This document shows positions 52,036 to 61,200 of a stretch of 64,000 bases of DNA, piece by piece. This stretch comes from a virus. Numbering within the stretch: the stretch's first letter is position 1; every line of letters begins with the position of its first letter. The notes below the pieces were generated by a model that was given only the letters and a program-made list of their open reading frames with translations, did not search any database and was not told the origin of the DNA. The translations under genes were made by a program, and so were the position numbers. Location of the stretch: IMG/VR virus record IMGVR_UViG_3300042691_033239, positions 1 through 64,000 of that record; one strand, written 5' to 3'.

Positions 52036-53277
52036 TTAATAATCACCTACAGCCTGCCTAAGAATTTGCATGACATTTACATATGTTGTTTCTCCAAATT
52101 CACCAATATCATCAATTTGAAATTTATATTCTTCAAACATTTCAACTACATAATCCGCATCATATCCATTATTATGATACAATAAGTATATTGATCCGAG
52201 TGCATTACTGGAGAATGGAACAATAATGGGCTGATCCTTTATATCCATAAATTGCATATCGTCAAAATTAAAGATCTTTGGTAATGAGATCATATATTTT
52301 GTATTTTGATTTATATAAAATAAAACAAAAGTATTTGCATTATATCTATTAAAGTATTTACTAGAGCTATCTGTCGGGCTCCCATCTGATCTTGATTGAG
52401 ATATACACCATTTTGTTTTCATTCCGGCAGTACATGAAGCCCTAGGGCTTAATAAATGGATAAGGAATTCAATGCCATCATCAAGCAAAATAACATAATC
52501 AACTCCTTCCTTTAGGTTATTTTTTATGTTCTTTTTTGTTTCAATAATATTTTCTTTTGATGAATCTATGGGGGCTTCCTCATCATTAAAATTTTCTACA
52601 TCATAGATTGTGTATGAATAAACATCACCATATTTATATCCACCAAGCTCCTCAAATGTATCGAATGCATCGGTAAATCTATTTTTATCTTCTTCAAATC
52701 TACTTTTTGTATAATTTTTAAGTGTATTCCACAATATAACAACATATTTATGTCTGATAACAGGTAATATTTTTAAAACGCCATCAAGATCGTAACCTAT
52801 CTTCATAATATCATATAATTCCCGAATAACAGGAATAAAATCAGATAAGTCATCAAATGACTCATAAAAATTTATATCAGGATTAAATTCAAATTGTATT
52901 TTATGTCTTGGTATTTTTTTGATAATATTATGAATTTTAAGATAAGATTTTATTCCCAAAATAGAATGTATAGGCTCTCCATCATCTTTTATGAAATTTT
53001 TAACTACCCATTCCGTATAGTCTGAGGCGTTCGAGGGATCGATATTTTCCGCAACAAATTTAATAAATTGTCTTAGTATTTCTTCCGGATTGTCGCCTGC
53101 CTGACTATGACCAGGATAAGTCAAATTTAAGTCTTTATCTATATATTGATATTTATCACTTTGATAGATATTTAAAAATCTTGGTAAATATTTTTTAACT
53201 AAAAAATTTATTTTATTGTCATTAATTCTACCTTCATTTAAAATTAATTTAATATATTCTTTTAAATGATTATTCAT
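52036..53277 (-). CDS. WC-motif protein A, capsid-targeting-like N-terminus
   Basis: 413 residues. N-terminus MNNHLKEYIKLILNEGRIND with LNE as possible cleavage site. The DPSNASDYTEWVVKNF segment (81-96) is shared with the two following genes. The WC domain (about 255-360) contains SCTAGMKTKWCISQSRSDGS (281-300, Trp290-Cys291), then TFVLFYINQ, a strand ISLPKIF and DIKDQPIIV. An acidic region lies near 225-245. It is first of the trio, 14 nt after the structural gene at 53292. No clear ribosome-binding site was seen, so it may depend on the upstream message. Confidence 0.78.
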   Translation of the reverse strand: MNNHLKEYIKLILNEGRINDNKINFLVKKYLPRFLNIYQSDKYQYIDKDLNLTYPGHSQAGDNPEEILRQFIKFVAENIDPSNASDYTEWVVKNFIKDDGEPIHSILGIKSYLKIHNIIKKIPRHKIQFEFNPDINFYESFDDLSDFIPVIRELYDIMKIGYDLDGVLKILPVIRHKYVVILWNTLKNYTKSRFEEDKNRFTDAFDTFEELGGYKYGDVYSYTIYDVENFNDEEAPIDSSKENIIETKKNIKNNLKEGVDYVILLDDGIEFLIHLLSPRASCTAGMKTKWCISQSRSDGSPTDSSSKYFNRYNANTFVLFYINQNTKYMISLPKIFNFDDMQFMDIKDQPIIVPFSSNALGSIYLLYHNNGYDADYVVEMFEEYKFQIDDIGEFGETTYVNVMQILRQAVGDY

Positions 53278-53291
53278 GTTATTAATAAAAA

Positions 53292-55496
53292 TTATGAATT
53301 CAAAGTAATAATAAAAGATGAATTTCTTTTAATAATTTTATCGGATATAAGTCCATTATCCAATACATATTCATAGATATAAATATAGTAAAAAATCTTG
53401 ACATTTTTATCCATGCCCGATTTTTTATTTCCTATAATATCCGACGCAACAAAATCCCTAAATGCAAATTTATTATTAACAACTGGTAATGTGCCTAAGC
53501 TCTCTCTAATAATAGAAACTTCATTGATCGGATTATCTAGAAATGCCGTATCCTGATATACTCTCTCTACTTCCACATAAGGAACATACAGTCCAGAATT
53601 ATTTATAAATTCTGCCTTAATATCATTAAATGGCATATTTGTTTCTGCCTGTCTTGATTGCCTTGATATTACATTAATAGATGGCTTCTGTATTGATACT
53701 TTAGCATATTCTATTTGTATTGCCGATTGCTGAAGTGGTGTTCTTGAAGATACAATATTTTTTATAAAGTCTATCAATGGAACACTTGCATTAAATCTAT
53801 TGTTGTAAATATTCTTAAAATATCTTGCTGCCACATTATCATCAACACTGGATACACTTAGATATGCTGCCAACATTTCAGGTGTTATCTCATAAAATTG
53901 AATCGTGTAAATAACTAAAAGTCCTCTTTCTTTTGATTTATCTAAGAAATCCGTTCTACTTTTAGCTCCAATCATTGCTGCGATAGATGTATTCACATTT
54001 ATATCAGAAACTCTATCTATAAATTTATCCACAGAATAAACACCAACATCTACAGTATTCGATGTCATCGAGTCATATCTTTTTACATGCGCAATAACAA
54101 AGGATCCTCCTTGCCTTCCCCCAAGAATAGGATCTCCATCTCTAAATAACTGTAAGATAGGATCAAGCCCATCTGCCAATTGAAGATCTTTCACTTTGAA
54201 GCCAAGATCAATCATAATGTCATCGCTGGTAGCTAAACTATCAGATATATCAACTTCATATCGACTTCTGTTATCCACCGTAATTGATGTAGTTGTCATT
54301 ACAAGCGCCTGAGACGTTCTGTTATTCATTTGAGCAACGACATTAGGGTTTGATGTAATACTTACCCTCGGCGTTGAATAGCCTAACGTAGAGACGACAT
54401 CGCTTGCATAAATTAATCTCTCAATTCCTAACTCACCATACATTCTCAATCTCACCTTCATTGTTTGACCAGCGAAAGCCAATGGTATTTCAAACATAGG
54501 CAAATTAGATCGAGGATTATCGTCAACTAAGCTTCCCCTTGCTGTTCTTTGATTTGAGAAGAAGTTCTGATCTTCTTTATTCACTCTTCTTGATATTGGA
54601 TTTCTTTGATCTATTCTTATAGCTACATCAAAGCATATATAACCACCAGATGTTGTAAATCCATTGCCTGTCTCTCTATCATTACCTTGAACATTAGCAA
54701 AGAAATAAGATGAAGCGTCAGAAGTTTCAAGATCATTTATTTTTTTAATATTATTTGATGACCAATTAAAATCACCGCTCTTTAATGTCTCTACTTTTAA
54801 TCTAGAAAAATTAGGAGGAAGATTAAGTAACAATATTCTTAATGTTGAATTATTTATATAGTAATAAGAACATGATACATATTTTTCATAATAAGATAGA
54901 TTATTTTTATTAAGATCATTCTGATTTGAATAGACAGGATTATCTATATTTTCTACATCATTCGGCAAAGAACTATTTACTTTTAAATTTCTACTAGGAA
55001 GTTGATTATCATTTGATACAGATCTTTTAGCGCCTAAGTCTGTGTTACCGAATGTTTCAGTTCCTACAACAATATCAGAATTCTCAATGATATTAAGCTT
55101 GAATGTCTCTCCTGGCAATCCAGTATATTCAAATTCTTGTCTTATACTTGCTTCTGCTGTGATAAATGTGGCCCAGCATTCTATAGATGACTCGCCTCTT
55201 GCTGCCTGAAATAATAAGGCGGCTTCACTTGTATTTGCATTGTAACTAAAAGATCCTAAGACAATATCTCTAATTGAATTATTATTTGATGGGCTAACTT
55301 GTTCAAATCTATTGATAGGTAAAGATACTACCTTATCAAATTGACGGACACCATGCTTCATTATTGTGATAATTGCATGTGTGTAAGGACCATTCTTTAT
55401 AGAGGACGGAACATAAAATCTTAGAGAATAGTATTGATTACCGCCCCTAGATTGATCTCCGATAAATGTATATATTTTAGCAGATATTGTTCTCAT
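53292..55496 (-). CDS. Large beta-rich tail or baseplate protein
   Basis: 734 residues. N-terminus MRTISAKIYTFIGDQSRGGN; beta-strand patterning throughout, with Asn/Ser/Arg-rich loops, few cysteines and no enzymatic motif. An Arg-rich middle (about 295-320) and several N-rich turns. It lies between the 55511 structural gene (14 nt) and the WC-motif trio. Size and composition are those of baseplate wedge or tail-associated proteins; no T4 gene can be named. Confidence 0.68.
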   Translation of the reverse strand: MRTISAKIYTFIGDQSRGGNQYYSLRFYVPSSIKNGPYTHAIITIMKHGVRQFDKVVSLPINRFEQVSPSNNNSIRDIVLGSFSYNANTSEAALLFQAARGESSIECWATFITAEASIRQEFEYTGLPGETFKLNIIENSDIVVGTETFGNTDLGAKRSVSNDNQLPSRNLKVNSSLPNDVENIDNPVYSNQNDLNKNNLSYYEKYVSCSYYYINNSTLRILLLNLPPNFSRLKVETLKSGDFNWSSNNIKKINDLETSDASSYFFANVQGNDRETGNGFTTSGGYICFDVAIRIDQRNPISRRVNKEDQNFFSNQRTARGSLVDDNPRSNLPMFEIPLAFAGQTMKVRLRMYGELGIERLIYASDVVSTLGYSTPRVSITSNPNVVAQMNNRTSQALVMTTTSITVDNRSRYEVDISDSLATSDDIMIDLGFKVKDLQLADGLDPILQLFRDGDPILGGRQGGSFVIAHVKRYDSMTSNTVDVGVYSVDKFIDRVSDINVNTSIAAMIGAKSRTDFLDKSKERGLLVIYTIQFYEITPEMLAAYLSVSSVDDNVAARYFKNIYNNRFNASVPLIDFIKNIVSSRTPLQQSAIQIEYAKVSIQKPSINVISRQSRQAETNMPFNDIKAEFINNSGLYVPYVEVERVYQDTAFLDNPINEVSIIRESLGTLPVVNNKFAFRDFVASDIIGNKKSGMDKNVKIFYYIYIYEYVLDNGLISDKIIKRNSSFIITLNS

Positions 55497-55510
55497 AATT
55501 ATTTTATCAC

Positions 55511-56668
55511 TTATAGATTAATGAATGGTATCTGGCTTTGGCCGTCATTCATTTGAATAACTTTGCCAACTTTTACATTTACCTGTGTATTTGACTTTAT
55601 AAAATTTGGCATAAAAAATGATTTTGTCTTTTCTATATTATTAATAAATGGCGTTCTATTTTGAATTTCATGATTTCCGCCAATACCAAAACCAATATTA
55701 GACTTACGAATACTTCTCCTAGAAGATAGTATCGTTGCATAATCTACCCCAATTCTCTTAAAATTAAAAGGATTAATAAAGTATGTCACATAAAGCATAG
55801 GATTTATAGGATTTTCAGTAAATGAAAATATTGCATTGTCTAATCCATTTGCATTATTATTCATAGCGCCAATGATAATGCCATCTTTCATGTTTCTCTG
55901 TAAAACAACATTCCTCTTCAATGTTATCTTAGGAGAAGACTCATTAGAGTTTATATTAATCAAAGGATTGTTTACCGCAATAATAGGAACATCAGAGTAA
56001 GGGGCCGAATTTCTTTTGACTTGCTGATTATACTCTACGATTCTTAACAATCCTTTCTGCTGATTCTGAACAACCGGCATTGGATATGATAAAATATTTT
56101 CATAATAATTTTTAATTAAAGAAAGATTTGATGGTGTAGATCCAAAAAATGAATTTTGAAGTAGAACTTGATTATCTTCCTGCTGAATTGTGTTTGAATT
56201 ATAAACCAATGAATTTCTTGTATCTATCAATGATTCCACAAGACTCATTGCAAAGGCATTCTTCGCAAAGAAATTTTGAAAATTGAAGAACTGAGGGTCT
56301 TGTGAGAATTGACCTTCTGTCTGAAGGAATGTTCTATCAAATCTACGTTTAAATTTAATGTATGCAGAGCGTATTAGCTCTATCTTGTCATCTTCCTGAT
56401 TATTTAGGACAGCACCATTCATAATAAACGGATCAGATACATCATATCCTAAAGATGATATATTTATCATCGTTGGAATATCAGAGACAATCTCTATAGA
56501 GAATTTCTTTGTCCCCGCCGATGGCTGTTCTATTGATTCATAGCCCTGATCCCCCGGTATTAAATAATACAATTGAGCGATGGATTGAAAGCGATTATCA
56601 CTTACAATCACATTTGCTCTCTGTGATGCTGAGTCGGTTATTATCGGTGTTCTAACTAAATTTCCCAT
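55511..56668 (-). CDS. Tail-region structural protein, unknown
   Basis: 385 residues. N-terminus MGNLVRTPIITDSASQRANV; Asn/Ser/Gln-rich with mixed strands and helices and no cysteines noted in a conserved pattern. The C-terminal 60 residues are basic and Ile/Asn-rich (FINNIEKTKSFFMPNFIKS) and end MNDGQSQIPFINL. No good ribosome-binding site is seen upstream of the ATG. It lies on the 3' side of the lipoprotein insertion, and the 57274 product on the other side is similar in type, which suggests that the two were once adjacent. Confidence 0.66.
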   Translation of the reverse strand: MGNLVRTPIITDSASQRANVIVSDNRFQSIAQLYYLIPGDQGYESIEQPSAGTKKFSIEIVSDIPTMINISSLGYDVSDPFIMNGAVLNNQEDDKIELIRSAYIKFKRRFDRTFLQTEGQFSQDPQFFNFQNFFAKNAFAMSLVESLIDTRNSLVYNSNTIQQEDNQVLLQNSFFGSTPSNLSLIKNYYENILSYPMPVVQNQQKGLLRIVEYNQQVKRNSAPYSDVPIIAVNNPLININSNESSPKITLKRNVVLQRNMKDGIIIGAMNNNANGLDNAIFSFTENPINPMLYVTYFINPFNFKRIGVDYATILSSRRSIRKSNIGFGIGGNHEIQNRTPFINNIEKTKSFFMPNFIKSNTQVNVKVGKVIQMNDGQSQIPFINL

Positions 56669-56731
56669 ATACTATTATTTAGTACACGAGAATGATTTTT
56701 ATGTCTAGGGATTAGTTATTGACCAGAATCT

Positions 56732-57163
56732 TCACTGATCAATCTGATCACATGAAAAAATTTCATAAAAAGATCTATCATCATTACGTACAACTGAACA
56801 TCCGTATAAATGACAAGTTCCATTGCCATCATCAATACATTTATTTCCATCACAGTCAAAATTTTCCACAGGAATCAAAATTTCCGGCTCATAGCATCCT
56901 GCAATAAATTCCTCCAGGGCAGTTTTTCCCTCGCCAATGTCTTCTTCAATGTCTTCGACTTCTGGTTCTTCTTCAATGTCTTCTTCAATGTCTTCGACTT
57001 CTGGTTCTTCCGGCAAATCAACTTCACCAGAAGATTCACAAACGTCAGAAGCAGATCCATCACAGCCACTTCCGTCAGTATCAATAATTTCATCCCAATC
57101 CGATCCCGTACAAGCCGAAATCACAGCTACCGAAAAAATCATTGCAAAGATTCGAGTGTTCAT
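56732..57163 (-). CDS. Lipoprotein moron with acidic repeat and cysteine-rich end
   Basis: 143 residues from the ATG at 57163, preceded by AGGAG at 5-6 nt; the longer GTG frame would start inside the promoter. The signal sequence MNTRIFAMIFSVAVISAC carries a lipobox ISAC with Cys18 as lipidation site. The mature part is acidic, with a doubled 13-residue unit (EPEVEDIEEDIEE), then a cysteine-rich end (NFDCDGNKCIDDGNGTCHLY) that may form disulphides or bind calcium. It would be anchored in the envelope of a Gram-negative host, where phage lipoproteins usually block superinfection. It has its own near-consensus promoter within a structural gene block, the pattern of a moron. Function is inferred. 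Confidence 0.82.
   Translation of the reverse strand: MNTRIFAMIFSVAVISACTGSDWDEIIDTDGSGCDGSASDVCESSGEVDLPEEPEVEDIEEDIEEEPEVEDIEEDIGEGKTALEEFIAGCYEPEILIPVENFDCDGNKCIDDGNGTCHLYGCSVVRNDDRSFYEIFSCDQIDQ
56941..57009. repeat. 39-nt tandem duplication in the lipoprotein gene
   Basis: A 30-nt core at 56941-56970 recurs exactly at 56980-57009 with a 39-nt period, encoding the two acidic EPEVEDIEEDI units. It probably arose by a recent slippage or unequal recombination. Confidence 0.75.
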
Positions 57164-57208
57164 GGTGTCTCCTGTGAAAAGAAGCGAACCGCCTTGGTTC
57201 ACATGGTC

Positions 57209-57238
57209 ATTATGCAACACAACGCCAGGCTATGTCAA
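57209..57238 (-). promoter_or_regulatory. sigma70-like promoter of the lipoprotein gene
   Basis: On the minus strand TTGACA (57238-57233), 18 nt, then CATAAT (57214-57209, 5 of 6 matches). The start point near 57202 gives a leader of about 40 nt containing AGGAG before the ATG at 57163. Confidence 0.65.
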
Positions 57239-57273
57239 GTGATTTGTGCGACCCCGCAAGAATCGTCGGTCGA

Positions 57274-58254
57274 TTAGGTGCCGTCCTCGAAGACCAACGT
57301 GAAGATCCTTAGAAACATCGTCGAAGTTATATTTTCTCTATCTTGCATTCTTACAGGAACTATCTTTCCCACAAAAAACAAATTAGCATCATATTGAATA
57401 ACGGTCAAGGGCATTGCGGTTTCAATAACGTATGTGTCTTCCCCAACAATAAAATTAAACCTTCTTCTTTCTATAGGAATCCATCTTGATTTAAATAAAG
57501 CCCCATTTTCATAATCTTCGGATGTCTCAACTTGAACTTCAAAATTTTCATTATTATTTGAAACCAATCTATTTCTAATTGATCTTGGTGTAATTACATT
57601 TGTCTCAAATTCACTGATATCTGAATTTCTCATACTAACCAATGCATTCTGATCGTTTCTTACAATGGGATCCATCTTAAGGCCATTTATATATTGAGAA
57701 AATTCCTGCTGAGCAAGAATATCTGGCTTTTGTATTTCTTGAAAATCTTTGATGACAGAGTTATTACCAAATCCATTAAATGTGTATTTTACTTCAGATT
57801 GGTTTCCGTTAAGAACAATGTCTCCCTGCTTCAATGTGACTAGCTCTTGTCGCTTCCATTGTGAGGATTCGTCATTGTACGTCCCTGTCACCACGCTTCG
57901 CACAAGATCAACCAAACCCACACGAACATTGTCATAATCTGTTAGTACGGACCACTTTTCTTCATTGGAAAAGTCCGATATTATTTGTTCATTTATAGAA
58001 ATTACTCTTACCCAAAATTTCTTCTGTGATGAGTAGCCATTTTGAGCAGAAACATTTAATGGAACATCGAACATAGATGTCAAAGAAACTTTATTAGATT
58101 GATCCGCTGCCATACCAAATCCAGTCTCTTGTATGTTTATGTCTGTATTTGATGCAACCTTGAAATATGTCGGATCGCCGCCATTCAATACAAAGTATTT
58201 TCCTTTATTTGATATAATTGAATCTACTATTCTTGATTTATTATCTAATATCAT
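57274..58254 (-). CDS. Tail-region structural protein, unknown
   Basis: 326 residues. N-terminus MILDNKSRIVDSIISNKGKY, then strand-rich sequence with many Asn/Val/Gln. The segment SRWIPIERRRFNFIVGEDTY (about 267-286) is basic and aromatic, and the end is RIFTLVFEDGT. No enzymatic motif. It follows the 1853-residue gene by 15 nt and precedes the lipoprotein unit. A baseplate or neck-type protein is likely from context. Confidence 0.67.
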   Translation of the reverse strand: MILDNKSRIVDSIISNKGKYFVLNGGDPTYFKVASNTDINIQETGFGMAADQSNKVSLTSMFDVPLNVSAQNGYSSQKKFWVRVISINEQIISDFSNEEKWSVLTDYDNVRVGLVDLVRSVVTGTYNDESSQWKRQELVTLKQGDIVLNGNQSEVKYTFNGFGNNSVIKDFQEIQKPDILAQQEFSQYINGLKMDPIVRNDQNALVSMRNSDISEFETNVITPRSIRNRLVSNNNENFEVQVETSEDYENGALFKSRWIPIERRRFNFIVGEDTYVIETAMPLTVIQYDANLFFVGKIVPVRMQDRENITSTMFLRIFTLVFEDGT

Positions 58255-58269
58255 TTATTTAATATTCTC

Positions 58270-61200
58270 TTATGATCTTGATATTCTTGCCGTTACATTA
58301 GGATTGAATTGATTTTGTGATGGTGCGGTTGTGATAATAGGATCCTGTCCATAAGTAGCCATACCAGCCAAATTTATTACATTCATTCCATGCCCCATTT
58401 GTATTATTGATCTATTTACTCTGGCCCCGATATTTGCACCAAAATCACCAAACGCTACAATAGGAATATCACCATCACAAAGAACTTCATTAAATGAATT
58501 TATTGTATGAAATCCTAGCATAGATCTTAGTGTATGGAATTTATATGAGCCAGCCTCTCCGGATCTATAAAATTGTAAAAATGACAAGCCATATTCACCA
58601 GAGCCAATCGCGTTTGTAAGTCTCAGTATTTGCCTCTTATCAGGAAGATGTTCAAAGAAATCAGCAGGCAAACCATTGATATAATTAGGCCCACCAACGC
58701 CTTCAAAGAATTTAGAATGAAACATGCCAACGGAGCCTATTCTGGCAAAGCAAGGATATTCCCCTCTTGGAATCAATGGGGCGGATAATATTTCTGTGTT
58801 TTCATTTCCATAAAGAATGTATCTATCAGCGGTAACGCCATCCGTAGATTTTGGTATAATGAAGTCTCTAGGTATCTGAGTGTTAGGTCTAAATGATACA
58901 CCTATATCAAGAATATTTTCAAATTGACCCCAATAAATATTATTATCTACATATATATCAATTCTTATTGTTTTGAAGTTCTGTTGATATTCGCCATTAG
59001 CACCAATTTCACCTGGGTTTCCTTCAATATTCATATTTCTCATAGGGGATGTTCTTGGATAAAGAATACCATTGTCGCATGAACTTCCATAAACAGCATT
59101 CAATCCAACATCTAATGGAGAAATTGAAAAGTCATCCACAGGGCGAACTTGTATCGTAACATTAGCTGACAAGCCCTCAACATCATCATAATAAGACAAA
59201 TCATCATTAATACTTGAGCTTATCACACCCTGCACAGATAACAAAGAATCACTTCTGGTGATAGTTGGATTAGATGTGAACAGGGCATTATTTATTTCAC
59301 TTGCCGGTATATTCCAATAAAAATTAGATTGCAAACCATTTTCCTGCGTTGGATTAAACGCATTTATCGTTGCACCTCCAGTCTTTGCCATCTCAGGTAT
59401 TTTCATATCCTGAATATTCAATATAAATGTATATGTACCTGCCGGCAAAACAACCATTGGGGATTCACCTTCCGTTGTTGCGGAAGGATATCTATAGTTC
59501 ACCCCATATTGAGCACTATTTGTCGGTTCCTCGGAATAATAAAAATCACCCCATTTAGAAACCTCTATACCAAAAGACATCTTTCTCGTGATCTGCCTCA
59601 CATTTGAATCTAGCACAGTAGCGGTTCCGAAAAATAAGTCACTTGGTCCAATAGAGTAATTTATATTTTTAGAGTGAAAGCCCTGTATTTGCCCAGGGCG
59701 AGTCTCAAATTTAAATGAACCTTGATAATCATCCATATTTTCACCATCAAGAAGATCGCCAGGAAGTAAATCAAATCCAGTATTATTTCTAAAATTTTTG
59801 TATGCTTCAAAATTATTTAATTCAGGCGATGATAAGCCAGACAATAAATCCGCACTTAGAGTAGAGACTTTAATAGGTACATTTAAAACTCGATTTTGTT
59901 CTACGTTATTGTTATATCTAAAGTAATTAACTGAAAATCCTGTTCTTGAAGAAATGGATCCCGCATTATTTGATGTTCTTGCGCCATCTGATTGAACTTG
60001 TGGGTAAGATACACCAACATCTGATAATGTATAACAAGCCGGTGCGTGTCTTGCTGCATTATTATTCGTAAACCCAATTTTTTCTGTTCTAAATGGAACT
60101 GGCTGAATTGGCTCTTGAATTACATTCAGCAACGTAGATGGATCCTGAGATAATCCGCCCGATTGAACCTTGACAGGCAAGAAATCTCTATACTGAATTT
60201 CAATAATTGAACTTGGTTGCGTTTCAACAAACATATAGTTAAACATTATTTCTTTTGGTTGACCAAAGTAAAAAATTCCATTAAAATTATCATTAATCAT
60301 AGAATTTTTTGGATGAAATAAATTATTTGTTTTTGTGCCGGTATCTAGGTTGTAATTTATTACACCATTATCATAATCTATTTTGTATAAAGAATTTGAT
60401 GTATCATAGAATACAGTTGTTAATGGAAGATAAGAAAAATTAACTGGAGTTGTGCAGTTACCATCATTTAAATTAAAATTAAAAACATTTGATTGATACA
60501 AAATTTGCTCATTTGCAATCGAAACCTCTATACCAAATCCACCTTGAAATTCTGCATTTGGCTGATTATTTCTAAGCATTCCTAGAGGACTTTTAAGATC
60601 CGCCAAAATTGTTCTGAATGCAATCCCGATATTATCCTGATTTACATACATCAATCCTTTTGGTGCAAAATCCTGATATTGTACTAATGAATTTTCAGCA
60701 AGCTCAAACAAAGATAATATTGCTTTGTCAATTACATTTGACCTTGTTTCATTGTATGCATATTGGTGAGCAAATTCATCATCGGTTGGTAAATTCTCTG
60801 GAATATCTATAATAACATCGCCACCTAGAAGTATGGACGTGATATTTCCATTTTCATCATATTCAGGTAATTCATTTATTGGAACGCCAGTTATTCTTGC
60901 TCTACCAAATATATCTGTCTTTGATGTAAATTTGGCTTCGCTTAGCTGCTTGACAGGAACAACATTATCCTCGGCGTACCCAAGATCAATCAAATTTACT
61001 GTCTGGTTGGCATTAATTACCCTAACGTTCTCATTATAGACAAGCCCTTGTCTTAGGAATGGCAAGTTTTTTCTTCTAAAATCAAGCCTACGTGAATTTG
61101 CATAATTATATACAGAATTTACAAGATTTCCGTCAGATATCCTTGGGCGACCAAACATTGGATTATAAATTTGAACATTTATATTTGCGACATTATCTTG

